Part shown: piece after piece, positions 50,754 through 59,637 of the stretch
How positions within the stretch are numbered: the stretch's first letter is position 1
How the letters are laid out: each line of letters opens with the position of its first letter
NCBI GenBank assembly: GCA_020072565.1
Contig: JAIQGI010000038.1
Location: 1 to 64,000, forward strand
Length of the DNA stretch: 64,000 nt
Direction: 5' to 3'
Source: Terriglobia bacterium
GTDB taxonomy: Bacteria > Acidobacteriota > UBA6911
Position numbers and translations under genes: made by a program
Notes under the pieces: model-generated
Database searches by the model: none
What the model saw: the letters and a program-made list of their open reading frames with translations, nothing else
Told to the model about the DNA's origin: nothing

Positions 50754-52736
50754 ATGGGCAGATCGACCATCCGGGGCAGGCTGATCAGAAGTTTCTCTAT
50801 AGCGATTCTTATTCCTTCTTTGATCACGATGGTGGTGGGCATCAGAGTAATCGAGCAGCAGATCTACGCGCAGGCCCAGGCACAGGTAAACTCGGACCTC
50901 GAAGGCGCCATGGAGATTTGGCGGCATAACCTCGAGAGGCTCGAAAATGCGATCCGAATCCATGCCACGCGCATGGTTATCTACGGCGCCCTGGCCCGTA
51001 ATGATCCCGGCGGACTGGGACCAGAAATGAATCGAGTGCGCGCAGCGGAAGGGCTCGACGTCCTGACTCTGCTGGATACTTCCGGCAAGGTTTTTTACCG
51101 CACCCTCAACCCCGCGCTGGTGGGAGACATCGAGATCGATGATGAGTTGATAGGCGGCGTTTACAAGAAAAAGGCCCCCCTTTCGGGGGTTGTAATTGTT
51201 GCCGCGGACGAGCTTGCCCGCGAGTCTCAGGATCTCAGACAGCAGGCAAGCATGGAGATTACCTTCACACCCAGAGCCGGCCCCCCCGGGAAGGAGAGGG
51301 TAACCGATGGAATGATGCTCAAGGCGGCGGCTCCGGTGACCACGGCTGACGGCCGTTTCGTGGGCGTGTTGTACGGGGGTACGCTCATCAATCGCAACTA
51401 TGAGGTAGTGGACAAGATACGAAGTATCGTGTTCAGACAGGAGTCGTACAAAAATCGAGAGGTGGGCACAGCCACCGTCTTCCAGGATGATGTACGCATA
51501 TCGACCAACGTCAGGAATGCCGACGGCACGCGCGCGATAACCACCCGGGCCTCGGCCGAAGTTGCTGACGATGTTCTTCAGCGCAACCGAACCTGGAGAG
51601 GCCGTGCATTCGTGGTCAACGACTGGTACATCGCAGCTTACGCGCCCATTCGGGACATAGCGGGGAAAACGATCGGCATGCTTTACGTCGGCACGCTCGA
51701 GCAGCCTTATCGCGATAGCCTGTGGCGGACATTATTCACGTTTCTGGGCATCACTCTCTTGGGCATGATACTGGTAAGCATTGTGGGCATCAAGGTGGCT
51801 CAGCGGATTTCTGAGCCTATTCAAGCCATGGCTGCAGCAGCCCGGCGAGTGGCCGAGGGTGACTACTCCCATAAGGTCGAAGTCCTCTCCAGCGACGAGA
51901 CCGGCTATCTGGCCGAGTGCTTCAACCGGATGACCCTCGAGCTTGCCCGTGCGACACAGGAGCTGAGGCAATGGGCAGAAAGCCTGGAGACCAAAGTGGA
52001 GGAACGAACAGCTCAGGTGAAGGCCATGCAAGGCCAGTTGGTCCAGGCCGAAAAGCTGGCCGCCATCGGGAAACTCGCCGCCGGAGTCGCCCATGAAATC
52101 AACAACCCGCTCACCGGCGTTCTTACCAATAGCAGCCTCATGCTCCAGGATCTGGCTCCCGATGACCCCAGGCGTGATGACTTGCAGACCATCGTCGACG
52201 AGACCCTGCGCTGTCGTAAGATCGTGAAGGGATTGCTCGATTTTGCCAGGCAGACCAAACCCCTGAAGCAGGCAGTCAACATAAACCAAATCGTTGAGGA
52301 CGCACTCAACCTGGTGAGGAACCAGGCCTCGCTCAGCAACATCACGCTTCAGACGGAATTGCAGGCCGATCTTCCCACGATCATGGTGGACAAAGACCAG
52401 ATGCGGCAAGTGGTCCTGAATATCGTCATAAACGCCGCGGAAGCCTTGCCGAACGGGGGTGAGATCCGGGTCATTTCGCGGCTGGATCGCGGCGCCAATC
52501 TGGTATGTCTGAGTGTCGCCGACACAGGACCGGGCATTCCGGAAGCGGTCAGGACCAGGCTCTTCGAACCCTTCTTTACCACCAAGGCGAGCGGTACAGG
52601 CCTGGGTCTTGCCATTGCTTATGGCATTATGGAGCGCCATAGGGGCACGATCACAGTTGCCAGTGCTGCCGGCCAAGGTACCACGATCAGTCTTCGCCTT
52701 CCCGTGAACAGCAAGGAGGGAGATGAACAATCCTGA
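50754..52736 (+). CDS. Cache-HAMP histidine kinase
   Basis: 660 residues. Membrane helices at about 13-33 and 327-349 bracket an extracytoplasmic sensor of Cache type (KVFYRTLNP, GVLYGGTLINRNYEVVD, FVVNDWYIAAYAPIRD). A HAMP domain follows (about 348-402), a coiled coil, then HisKA with phospho-acceptor His447 (GVAHEINNPLTG). The ATPase domain has N-box NIVINAAEALPNGG, G1 ADTGPGIPE and TGLGLAIAYGIM. It overlaps the NtrC-type gene by 14 nt, so it is that regulator's cognate kinase. Sensor homologous to that at 56166-58223. Confidence 0.94.
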   Translation: MGRSTIRGRLIRSFSIAILIPSLITMVVGIRVIEQQIYAQAQAQVNSDLEGAMEIWRHNLERLENAIRIHATRMVIYGALARNDPGGLGPEMNRVRAAEGLDVLTLLDTSGKVFYRTLNPALVGDIEIDDELIGGVYKKKAPLSGVVIVAADELARESQDLRQQASMEITFTPRAGPPGKERVTDGMMLKAAAPVTTADGRFVGVLYGGTLINRNYEVVDKIRSIVFRQESYKNREVGTATVFQDDVRISTNVRNADGTRAITTRASAEVADDVLQRNRTWRGRAFVVNDWYIAAYAPIRDIAGKTIGMLYVGTLEQPYRDSLWRTLFTFLGITLLGMILVSIVGIKVAQRISEPIQAMAAAARRVAEGDYSHKVEVLSSDETGYLAECFNRMTLELARATQELRQWAESLETKVEERTAQVKAMQGQLVQAEKLAAIGKLAAGVAHEINNPLTGVLTNSSLMLQDLAPDDPRRDDLQTIVDETLRCRKIVKGLLDFARQTKPLKQAVNINQIVEDALNLVRNQASLSNITLQTELQADLPTIMVDKDQMRQVVLNIVINAAEALPNGGEIRVISRLDRGANLVCLSVADTGPGIPEAVRTRLFEPFFTTKASGTGLGLAIAYGIMERHRGTITVASAAGQGTTISLRLPVNSKEGDEQS

Positions 52737-54132
52737 CAGCCCCAGAGTCCTGGTGGCGGACGATGAACTGTCCGTGTGCAAGTCCTGCGAGAAAATCCTG
52801 CGCCGACACGGCTGCGAGGTTAGAACGGTTCTTTCCGGCAAGGAGGCGCTCGCCCTGTTGGAACACGAGCCCTTCGACCTTGTCTTCACTGATCTGAAGA
52901 TGGCCGAGGTAGGGGGCATGGAGCTGCTTCAAGCCCTGCAGACTCGTTTTCCCGACATCGTGCCCATAGTAATCACTGGGTATGCTTCCGTGGCTTCCGT
53001 GGTCGAAACCATGAAGCTCGGGGCCTTCGATTATCTCCCCAAGCCCTTTACCCCGGCCGAGATGATCGTTGTGGTCACCCATGCCTGGGAGAAGCGGAAG
53101 CGTATCCTCGAAGCCCGCGCGGCAGCCAGCGGGGAGCCCGTCGAAACCTTCTCCGGCATGGTGGGCCGAAGTCCAAAGATGCAGCAGGTCTACAGCCTGA
53201 TCCGGAAAGTCGCGCCCACCTCGAGCACGGTCCTGATCATCGGTGAAAGCGGGACAGGCAAGGAACTCGTGGCCCGCGCCATTCACAGTCTGAGCCCCAG
53301 GCAGGACCGGCGTTTCTTCGCTGTGGACTGTGGGACACTCTCTGCAAACCTTCTCGAAAGTGAGCTGTTCGGCCACGTCAGGGGAGCCTTTACCGGCGCT
53401 GTCGTCACCAAACGCGGCATTTTCGAAGTAGCGGACCACGGGACGGTATTCTTGGACGAAATCTGCAACGTCGATTCCGAGATCCAGGGCAGATTGCTGC
53501 GCTTCATCCAGGAACGAGAATTCCTCCCTGTCGGCGGCACGGAGCCGAAGCGCGTAGACGTTCGTCTCGTCTTTGCCACAAACCGAGATTTGACCCGGAT
53601 GGTTTCCGAGGGAACGTTCAGGGAAGACTTATACTATCGGCTCCATGTGTTCCCGATCTACCTTCCTCCCCTCCGGGATCGGCCGGAAGACATCCCGTTG
53701 CTTGTGCGCTACCTACTACTGAAAATCAGGGGACGCAGCGGCAAAAACATCACCACGATCTCAGACCCGGCACTAAAGCTCTTGATAGAGCACAACTGGC
53801 CCGGCAATGTGCGCCAACTTGAGAGCGCCCTCGAGTGGGCCGTAATTTCCTGTGAGGATGATGTGCTGCAACCATCTAATTTTCCACGGTTTGCGCATTC
53901 GCAGGCGCAAACTGCCGACCTGTCGACGCCTCGCAGCAATGCGGAATTCCTGACATTGAAAAAGAAGATCAAGGAACAGGCGGTTTCCGAGCTTGAACGT
54001 GACTTTGTCCTGGCCGCCCTCCAAAGGAATCAATGGAATGTCACCCGGGCCGCGCAGGAAGTAGGCATCGCCCGTCCAAATTTCCAAGCCCTCATGCGCA
54101 AGCACGGGATTCGCGCCAGTGGGGAAAACTAG
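52723..54132 (+). CDS. NtrC-family sigma-54-dependent response regulator
   Basis: 469 residues. Receiver domain (8-122) with D57 and K107. The AAA+ domain has Walker A GESGTGKE (174-181), the sigma-54-contacting GAFTGA loop (221-226) and Walker B TVFLDE (241-246). The Fis-type helix-turn-helix is at the C-terminus (LERDFVLAALQRNQWNVTRAAQEVGIARPNFQALM in outline, about 425-463). AAGGAGGG precedes the ATG. A consensus sigma-54 promoter lies about 280 bp downstream of its stop, in front of the two-receiver gene, so that gene is a likely direct target. Confidence 0.95.
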   Translation: MNNPDSPRVLVADDELSVCKSCEKILRRHGCEVRTVLSGKEALALLEHEPFDLVFTDLKMAEVGGMELLQALQTRFPDIVPIVITGYASVASVVETMKLGAFDYLPKPFTPAEMIVVVTHAWEKRKRILEARAAASGEPVETFSGMVGRSPKMQQVYSLIRKVAPTSSTVLIIGESGTGKELVARAIHSLSPRQDRRFFAVDCGTLSANLLESELFGHVRGAFTGAVVTKRGIFEVADHGTVFLDEICNVDSEIQGRLLRFIQEREFLPVGGTEPKRVDVRLVFATNRDLTRMVSEGTFREDLYYRLHVFPIYLPPLRDRPEDIPLLVRYLLLKIRGRSGKNITTISDPALKLLIEHNWPGNVRQLESALEWAVISCEDDVLQPSNFPRFAHSQAQTADLSTPRSNAEFLTLKKKIKEQAVSELERDFVLAALQRNQWNVTRAAQEVGIARPNFQALMRKHGIRASGEN

Positions 54133-54187
54133 ACGTTTGAATCTGATCTTAATGGCGCCGATGGTGGCAAGCCCACCTGCCCCTGGG

Positions 54188-54226
54188 TGTATTTACTTTG
54201 AATACACTGTATGTGAGACTCATACA
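54188..54226. promoter_or_regulatory. Tandem dyads, candidate enhancer for the NtrC-type activator
   Basis: Two 19-bp dyads fit TGTAT-N9-ATACA: 54188-54206 (TGTATTTACTTTGAATACA) and 54208-54226 (TGTATGTGAGACTCATACA). Their centres are 20 bp apart, about two helical turns, so both face the same side of the DNA. They lie roughly 190-225 bp before the sigma-54 promoter, the normal distance for an enhancer. A degenerate half-site (TGCCT-N9-ATACA) is at 54298-54316. Confidence 0.65.
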
Positions 54227-54385
54227 TACCTGTGGATGCCTGTTCATCAAATATTGCCGTATTTGCGCCCGATCCCTGGCTGCGGCAACCACCCGAGTGC
54301 CTATTTTCGATATACACCTGGAGTTAGAGCGGCGTCCTGGCCCTGACTTGACTTCTCATTAAGTCCAATTACATAAATCACTTAC

Positions 54386-54408
54386 AGTGCCTCATCCCGC
54401 AAGGCACT
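54386..54408. promoter_or_regulatory. Promoter-proximal dyad
   Basis: AGTGCCT (54386-54392) and AGGCACT (54402-54408) form a perfect 7-bp inverted repeat with a 9-nt spacer, just upstream of the -24 element. It could bind an accessory regulator. It differs from the TGTAT-N9-ATACA dyads. Confidence 0.5.
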
Positions 54409-54411
54409 GAC

Positions 54412-54427
54412 TGGCACACCTCTTGCT
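54412..54427 (+). promoter_or_regulatory. Sigma-54 (-24/-12) promoter
   Basis: TGGCACACCTCTTGCT matches the consensus TGGCACR-N4-TTGCW at every defined position. GG is at 54413-54414 and GC at 54425-54426. Transcription should start near 54437, about 50 bp before the ATG of the two-receiver gene. The adjoining gene encodes a complete sigma-54 activator. Confidence 0.88.
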
Positions 54428-54489
54428 GTAATCCCAGTTGAAGAATGTTAGAAGCAGTGGAACCAAATCAGTAAGGAATGGAGGTCATT

Positions 54490-55689
54490 ATGCTACCGGA
54501 TAATTCTCTTGCCAATAAATCTCGAGTCCTGGTTGTGGATGATGAACCCGCCGTCTGCCGAAGTGTGACCAAGGTCCTCGAGCGCAAGGGGTACAAGGTC
54601 GCAGAGGCGCTCTGCGCATCATCTGCCCTGGATCTATTGGAGCAGGGTGAGCCCTACGACTTGATCATTGTCGATCTCATGATGCCCCAGACGAGTGGTG
54701 TCGAACTTCTGAAGATCGCCAGGGAAAGATGGCCCAAGACACCGGTCTTGATCATCACAGGGTATGCCTCTATCGCTTCGGCGGTTGAAACTACAAAGCT
54801 CGGAGCCCTAGGTTACCTGCCAAAGCCATTCACACCGGAAGAACTGGCGCAGGCCGTCGAAGAGGTTTTGTCCGGGCCGGCTCCGGAGGTAGCTGACACT
54901 GACAGTTTCCCTCCCGAAAGCTCCCTTGACGTGGATATGCCTTTTGACCGCCGCGAGTTGGCGCAAGCGACTTCGGCGAGCTACGTGGAGCACCTGACGC
55001 GGTCGGATCTACCCCTGGTCGATCAACCGCGTCGCGCCGCCTTGCCGGTGGACTACTGCTCCCTCGGCGAGAGGTCCTGCAAGCGCTTTGCGAAACAGGG
55101 AATGTGCAAACAGGCGGAGTGTCCCATCATCGTGAGTGAGCGCAAGAAGGCAGCCAGGTCGGCGACGGTCGTGTACATGATGAATGATCCGATCGATGTC
55201 GACATGCCTTTCTCCCGCGCTGAGGTTGCCTCGATGACCGGCGAAGCCTACGTCAATGCGCTCGGCCGATCCGACATGCCCGTGGTCGGCTTCTGGCGAT
55301 CCGCATCCGAGGGCGCGGCAGCGCCCAAGGTGCTGGTTGTGGACGACGAGCCTGTCGTGGTCAACAGCATCCGGAAGACTCTTGCCCGCAAAGCCTACAA
55401 GGTGGAGGAGGCGTTTTCGGGCCAGGAAGCCCTTTCCCTGATCGCGAAGCGAACCTACGATCTTGTGCTCCTGGACATGCGGCTTCCCGATGCCAACGGC
55501 CTCGAACTCATCTCCGACATCAGAAAGCGCAAACCCAAACTGCGGGTAGTCATCGTCACAGGCTATGCCACTATCGACACTGCCGTGGAGGCGATCAAGC
55601 GGGGGGCCAGCGATTATGTGGCGAAGCCCTTTACCCCTGATGAGCTTTATGACGTGACGAGCCGCATCTTGAAGCGTGCGGTCGCGTAG
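54490..55689 (+). CDS. Two-receiver protein with cysteine-rich linker
   Basis: 399 residues from the ATG at 54490; GGAGG at 54480-54484 supports it over the ATG at 54478. Receiver 1 spans about 10-130 (D62, K112) and receiver 2 about 278-395 (D329, K379). The linker holds two copies of a ~31-residue motif (147-177 and 236-266; core DVDMPF-x-R, YV-x2-L-x-RSD-x-P). Between them lies a basic segment with C190, C197, C206 and C211. No DNA-binding or enzymatic output domain is present. It probably works by phosphotransfer or protein binding, perhaps with a metal- or redox-sensing centre. The sigma-54 promoter upstream places it under the NtrC-type activator. Confidence 0.88.
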   Translation: MLPDNSLANKSRVLVVDDEPAVCRSVTKVLERKGYKVAEALCASSALDLLEQGEPYDLIIVDLMMPQTSGVELLKIARERWPKTPVLIITGYASIASAVETTKLGALGYLPKPFTPEELAQAVEEVLSGPAPEVADTDSFPPESSLDVDMPFDRRELAQATSASYVEHLTRSDLPLVDQPRRAALPVDYCSLGERSCKRFAKQGMCKQAECPIIVSERKKAARSATVVYMMNDPIDVDMPFSRAEVASMTGEAYVNALGRSDMPVVGFWRSASEGAAAPKVLVVDDEPVVVNSIRKTLARKAYKVEEAFSGQEALSLIAKRTYDLVLLDMRLPDANGLELISDIRKRKPKLRVVIVTGYATIDTAVEAIKRGASDYVAKPFTPDELYDVTSRILKRAVA

Positions 55690-55735
55690 GGCGGACACAG
55701 GCATGCTGCAACGATCACAACTGCATTCCTGAGGA

Positions 55736-56233
55736 TTACAGCAGTTCACGCACCTTTCCGGCGCCTGCGGCGACCGCTTGCTCGCTCAAGGCGCCGGGTC
55801 CCGCATCCGCTCCATATCCGCGAGCGGCCTTGTCCGTGCACAGCCCCACCAGGAGAATTTGCGTAGCTGCATGCGGATGGAGGCGGCGGAAGAGTCTTAC
55901 CGCGAGGATGGGCGCGAGCTGGTGTGCGCTGGACGAGGTCTCCGGCCATGTCCGCATAGTCTGTTCTTCCAGAAGCACGACCTGACCGGCGCTGCCTACC
56001 TTTTGTTCAGGATCGAGAATGGCATCCACAAGCACCACGCGCTCGTATGCCGGGAATTGGTCGATCTGGCCCAGCAGATCGGTATGGGCATCGACCAGAT
56101 CGGCTTGCAGCGGCGAATTCGAAGCCTCCCGGCGCAAACGCTGGATCACTCGCGATCCGAAAGCATCATCCCCCATCAGCGGGTTGCCCAATCCGATCAC
56201 CAGCGTCCTCATGCTCTTGTCTTGCATCTCCAT
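55736..56233 (-). CDS. [NiFe] hydrogenase maturation protease (second)
   Basis: 165 residues, or 158 from the ATG at 56212 (MRTLVIGLGN). N-terminal TLVIGLGNPLMGDDAFGSRV, then ADLVDAHTDL (nickel-ligand region, with Asp where others have Glu or Asp), VVLVDAILD and SSAHQLAPILA. It belongs with the proteases of group 3b large subunits, which trim very short C-terminal tails. The start lies inside the 3' end of the kinase gene, an overlap of 47-68 nt. Presumed substrate: the large subunit at 58342-59637. Confidence 0.87.
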   Translation of the reverse strand: MEMQDKSMRTLVIGLGNPLMGDDAFGSRVIQRLRREASNSPLQADLVDAHTDLLGQIDQFPAYERVVLVDAILDPEQKVGSAGQVVLLEEQTMRTWPETSSSAHQLAPILAVRLFRRLHPHAATQILLVGLCTDKAARGYGADAGPGALSEQAVAAGAGKVRELL

Positions 56234-58223
56234 TCTTGATCTCGCGGGCGACGGGTAGCCTTATGGTAAATGTGGCTCCCGCCGACGAGCTCGAAGCCTC
56301 CACCCTTCCGCCGGCACGGGTAACGATGCCGTGGACGATCGAGAGACCGAGCCCGGTTCCCTCGCCCACCTTCTTGGTAGTGAAGAACGGTTCGAATATC
56401 AAAGGCAGAATCTCTGCGGGGATACCCTTGCCGGTATCGCTGATTCGGATGACGACCTCCTGCGCCTGCGGATCCAAATCCGTTTCGACCGTGAGCGTTC
56501 CAGCCTCCGCCATGGCATCGACCGCGTTCAATGCGATGTTTACCACCACCTGCTGCAACTGCCCCGGATCGATGAGCACTGGCGGCAAATCCGGGTTGAA
56601 TCCGCGCACCGTGCGCACGTTCTGGAATATCGACTGATTCTGGAGCAACAAGAGGGTCTTGTCGACGACCTGATTGACCTCAGTCGGCGAGGCAGCAGCC
56701 GTCGATTGCCGTGCGAAGTCAAGCAGACCCTTGACGGTCTCACGACAGCGCATGGTCTGCTTGATGACGATTTCGAGATTCGGGCGCAGGGGATTCTTGT
56801 CATCGCAATCCTCGAGCGCCAGCATTCCGAATGTCAGTATCCCTCCCAGGGGGTTGTTGATCTCGTGTGCAACCCCCGCCGCCAGCCTGCCGAGCGAGGC
56901 CAATTTTGCCGACTGCGCCATCTGGTTCTGTACCGCAACCAGCTCCTCGGTCCGCTTGTTTACCTTCTCCTCCAGAGTGCGTCCCCACTCTTCCAGCTCG
57001 TATTTCATAGTCTTGATGCTGGCAACCATCTTGTTGAAACGATCGGCGAGGCGGCCAATCTCATCGCGCGAGCGCACGTTGATGACGCTGTGGTCGAGAT
57101 CTCCGTCGGCGATCCGGTTGCTGGCCGCCACGATTTCCTCGAGCGGTTGAATCATGCTGCGGGTGATAAGGTAGGTCAGTCCCAATACCACGAGAACACC
57201 GACCGCGGCCACGATCACGAATGTGAGCATCATGTCGGTGCGGACCGCCAGAAACGGCTTCTCCTGCATGCCCACATAGAGGACGCCGATGACGGCTCCA
57301 GTGTGGTCGCGGATGGGTTCATACGCGGCGATACGCCAATCATTGACGACGTAAGCGCGGCCAATCCAGGGCCTGCCCCCGCTCAACACCGTGCGCGCGA
57401 CCTCAGCTGAGACGCGGGTGCCGACGGCGCGCTGCTTGGGCGCCGTCAGCACGGTGGTGGCCACCCTGACATCCTGCATGAAGATCGAGACCGACCCGAT
57501 CTCGCGGCCCGCGGACTGTTCCCCGCCAAATATGGCGCGATTGATCTGATCCACCAACTCAAAGTTGCGATTGAGCAGGATGCCGCCGTAGAGCACCCCT
57601 TTGAGTCCGGATCCGGTTGCTACGGGCGCGGCAGCCAGGAGCACCAGGCCCGAGTCAACGTCGGTGCGAGAATCCGGGGTTGTCATAGGCACGGGGACAA
57701 TCTTGAAATGCGCCTGTTCGGCTAGCGTTGGGTCTTCCTGGAGCAACGCATCACGGCCCAGTACCTCGGTGCTTGCCATGACCTTTCCCGCTCCGGCACC
57801 CGCCAGCAAGTCCGAGAACGACGGCGCACTCCGCGGCGGCGAGACGGCGCCCGCCTCCGAACCGCGAAAGACCCGGCCGCTCTTTGCGTCGACGAAGGCG
57901 AGGAAATCGAGATCATTTTCCTTGCGCAGTGTGGACAGGATCTGCGGCATGCGCTGCAAGTCCGGGGAGTCGGGCGCTGCCGCCAGTTTTTCCGCGGCTG
58001 CCGCGCCTGTGATCGCCTTGCGAACACCCTCCAGGCGCGCGGCATAAGCCATCCTTGCCGCTTCCAGGCCGTGCCGCACCTGCTCGAGCGCCTCGTTGAG
58101 CATCGCATTGGTTATGATGCGAGAGCCGATGAAGGTCGAGATCGCAGTCCCGCACAGAACAATCAGCACAAAGCTGATCGTGATCTTCCCCCTCAGCGAG
58201 ACATTCCTCAGAGGACTGATCAT
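56166..58223 (-). CDS. Cache-HAMP histidine kinase (second, paralogous)
   Basis: 685 residues. Helices at about 15-37 and 331-353 flank a Cache-type sensor homologous to the one at 50754-52736 (shared GVLYGG-x-L-x-NRN, R-x-VVNDW-x-IAAY-x-PIRD, IG-x-LYVG). The sensor has a longer first half. HAMP follows (about 353-407), then HisKA with His453 (GVAHEINNPLGG) and HATPase with NIALNAVDAMAEAG, SDTGKGIP and GTGLGLSIVHGI. It is transcribed with the overlapping maturation protease and sits directly downstream of the group 3b hydrogenase genes. Its cognate receiver may be the two-receiver protein. Confidence 0.93.
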   Translation of the reverse strand: MISPLRNVSLRGKITISFVLIVLCGTAISTFIGSRIITNAMLNEALEQVRHGLEAARMAYAARLEGVRKAITGAAAAEKLAAAPDSPDLQRMPQILSTLRKENDLDFLAFVDAKSGRVFRGSEAGAVSPPRSAPSFSDLLAGAGAGKVMASTEVLGRDALLQEDPTLAEQAHFKIVPVPMTTPDSRTDVDSGLVLLAAAPVATGSGLKGVLYGGILLNRNFELVDQINRAIFGGEQSAGREIGSVSIFMQDVRVATTVLTAPKQRAVGTRVSAEVARTVLSGGRPWIGRAYVVNDWRIAAYEPIRDHTGAVIGVLYVGMQEKPFLAVRTDMMLTFVIVAAVGVLVVLGLTYLITRSMIQPLEEIVAASNRIADGDLDHSVINVRSRDEIGRLADRFNKMVASIKTMKYELEEWGRTLEEKVNKRTEELVAVQNQMAQSAKLASLGRLAAGVAHEINNPLGGILTFGMLALEDCDDKNPLRPNLEIVIKQTMRCRETVKGLLDFARQSTAAASPTEVNQVVDKTLLLLQNQSIFQNVRTVRGFNPDLPPVLIDPGQLQQVVVNIALNAVDAMAEAGTLTVETDLDPQAQEVVIRISDTGKGIPAEILPLIFEPFFTTKKVGEGTGLGLSIVHGIVTRAGGRVEASSSSAGATFTIRLPVAREIKNGDARQEHEDAGDRIGQPADGG

Positions 58224-58341
58224 ATGGGTGTGGGGTCCTGCATCGTGACCTCACTTTCCCGTCAGCATCTGCTTTGATTTCCCGGGATCGTGAAAAAGTG
58301 AAGCCGTGGCGTCTGACCTGCTTCCCTCCACTTCCCCTGCT

Positions 58342-59637
58342 TCAGGTTCGAACCAGGTGAACGGAACAGCTGATGCAGGGATCGTAGGCGCGCGCGATGA
58401 TGGCCAACCGCTGCTCGAGCACACCGTCCGGAATACCCGCTCCAATCCCGTGCCGCACCGCCGCCCGCAGCTGATCCTCGACATGGTTCAAGTTCTGCGC
58501 TGTTGGTGTAATGACATCCGCCGCCGCCACGCGTCCCTCGGCATCCAGCTCGTAGGAATAAAAGAGGATGCCGCGGGGGACTTCGGTAGCAGCGGTTCCC
58601 CGGCAGGCCCGGGCGCCATAGCGCGGAGGTGACTCCGGAGTGATTCCCGTCTCGAGCAGTTCCTGGACCAGGCTTAAAGCGTGTTCAACGGAATAGATCA
58701 TTTCCACTGCCTGGGCGATGTTGTTCATGAGGATGTTGGTGGAGGGAAGGGTCAGTCGGAGTTCTTCCCATGCCCTGCGCGCCATTCCTCCGATGCGCTC
58801 ACCGTTAACGGTGAGCCGGGCCAGTGCGCCGACCATGTATGAGCGATGGTCCTGAGCACTTCGCTTGGCATGAGAGTAGGACACGAGGTGCTCGTTGGTC
58901 AGGGTGCGGTAATCTCGGACCGGTATCCTCTTGGGACCACCGCCATCGGAGAGCTCAATGCTGTTGCCGAAGAAGAATGCCTCATCTTCGGGCACCAGGG
59001 CGGCGCAACGGATCGGTTCGCTCGCGAAGATCGGCACTTCGACCCCCCGGAGGACTTCGAGGGTGCGCTCGCAGTCGGCGAGCCGGGCAGTGATCTCCTT
59101 TTTGAGCGTGAGCAGATCGTCGGTCGAGGGAGCCTTGCCGAAGCCGCCGATTACGTAATTGACCGGATGGACGGCTCGGCCGCCGATGACTTCCTGGATG
59201 GTGTTTCCCAGCTTCTTAAGCCGCAAGGCCATCGCCACTGCATCCGGGTTGGCGCCTGCCAGGCTGATGACACTCGGGTGCCCGAGCAGGTCTGGAAGTG
59301 CGAGGACGAACACATGCAGCGCGTGGCTCTCGATGTTGGCGCCCTGGTAAGCCAGATCGCGCAGCCTGCGCGTTTGCGGGGATACCACAATCCCGAGCGC
59401 ATCCTCGAGCGCCTGAAGCGAAGTGATGCTGTGGCCATGCGAGCAAATAGCGCAGATGCGCGAGACGATGCTGGTGACGTCCTCCAGACTACGTCCGCGC
59501 ACAAGCCCCTCAAACAGTCGGATCCCCTCAAAGACGTCGAACTCGATCTTGCCGACCTGGTCCCCATCGAGGACAACTTTGATGCCTCCATGCCCTTCAA
59601 CCCGCGCAAGGTGATCAATGGTGATAGTACGTGTCAT
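58342..59637 (-). CDS. hydA: [NiFe] hydrogenase large (alpha) subunit, group 3b
   Basis: 431 residues from the ATG at 59637 (MTRTITIDHLARVEGHGG); the longer frame to 59790 is spurious. Nickel ligands: C62 and C65 (RICAICSHGHS), C421 and C424 in DPCISCSVH. Only four residues (LVRT) follow His427, the short-tail form seen in archaeal sulfhydrogenases. It is the catalytic subunit of a cytosolic NAD(P)-linked hydrogenase that may also reduce sulfur. Overlaps the delta gene by 4 nt. Confidence 0.95.
   Translation of the reverse strand: MTRTITIDHLARVEGHGGIKVVLDGDQVGKIEFDVFEGIRLFEGLVRGRSLEDVTSIVSRICAICSHGHSITSLQALEDALGIVVSPQTRRLRDLAYQGANIESHALHVFVLALPDLLGHPSVISLAGANPDAVAMALRLKKLGNTIQEVIGGRAVHPVNYVIGGFGKAPSTDDLLTLKKEITARLADCERTLEVLRGVEVPIFASEPIRCAALVPEDEAFFFGNSIELSDGGGPKRIPVRDYRTLTNEHLVSYSHAKRSAQDHRSYMVGALARLTVNGERIGGMARRAWEELRLTLPSTNILMNNIAQAVEMIYSVEHALSLVQELLETGITPESPPRYGARACRGTAATEVPRGILFYSYELDAEGRVAAADVITPTAQNLNHVEDQLRAAVRHGIGAGIPDGVLEQRLAIIARAYDPCISCSVHLVRT

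Noticed and set aside
50502-50963. 153-codon minus frame upstream of the Cache kinase
   Set aside because: It runs antisense into a well-supported kinase gene and has no ribosome-binding site or recognisable domain.
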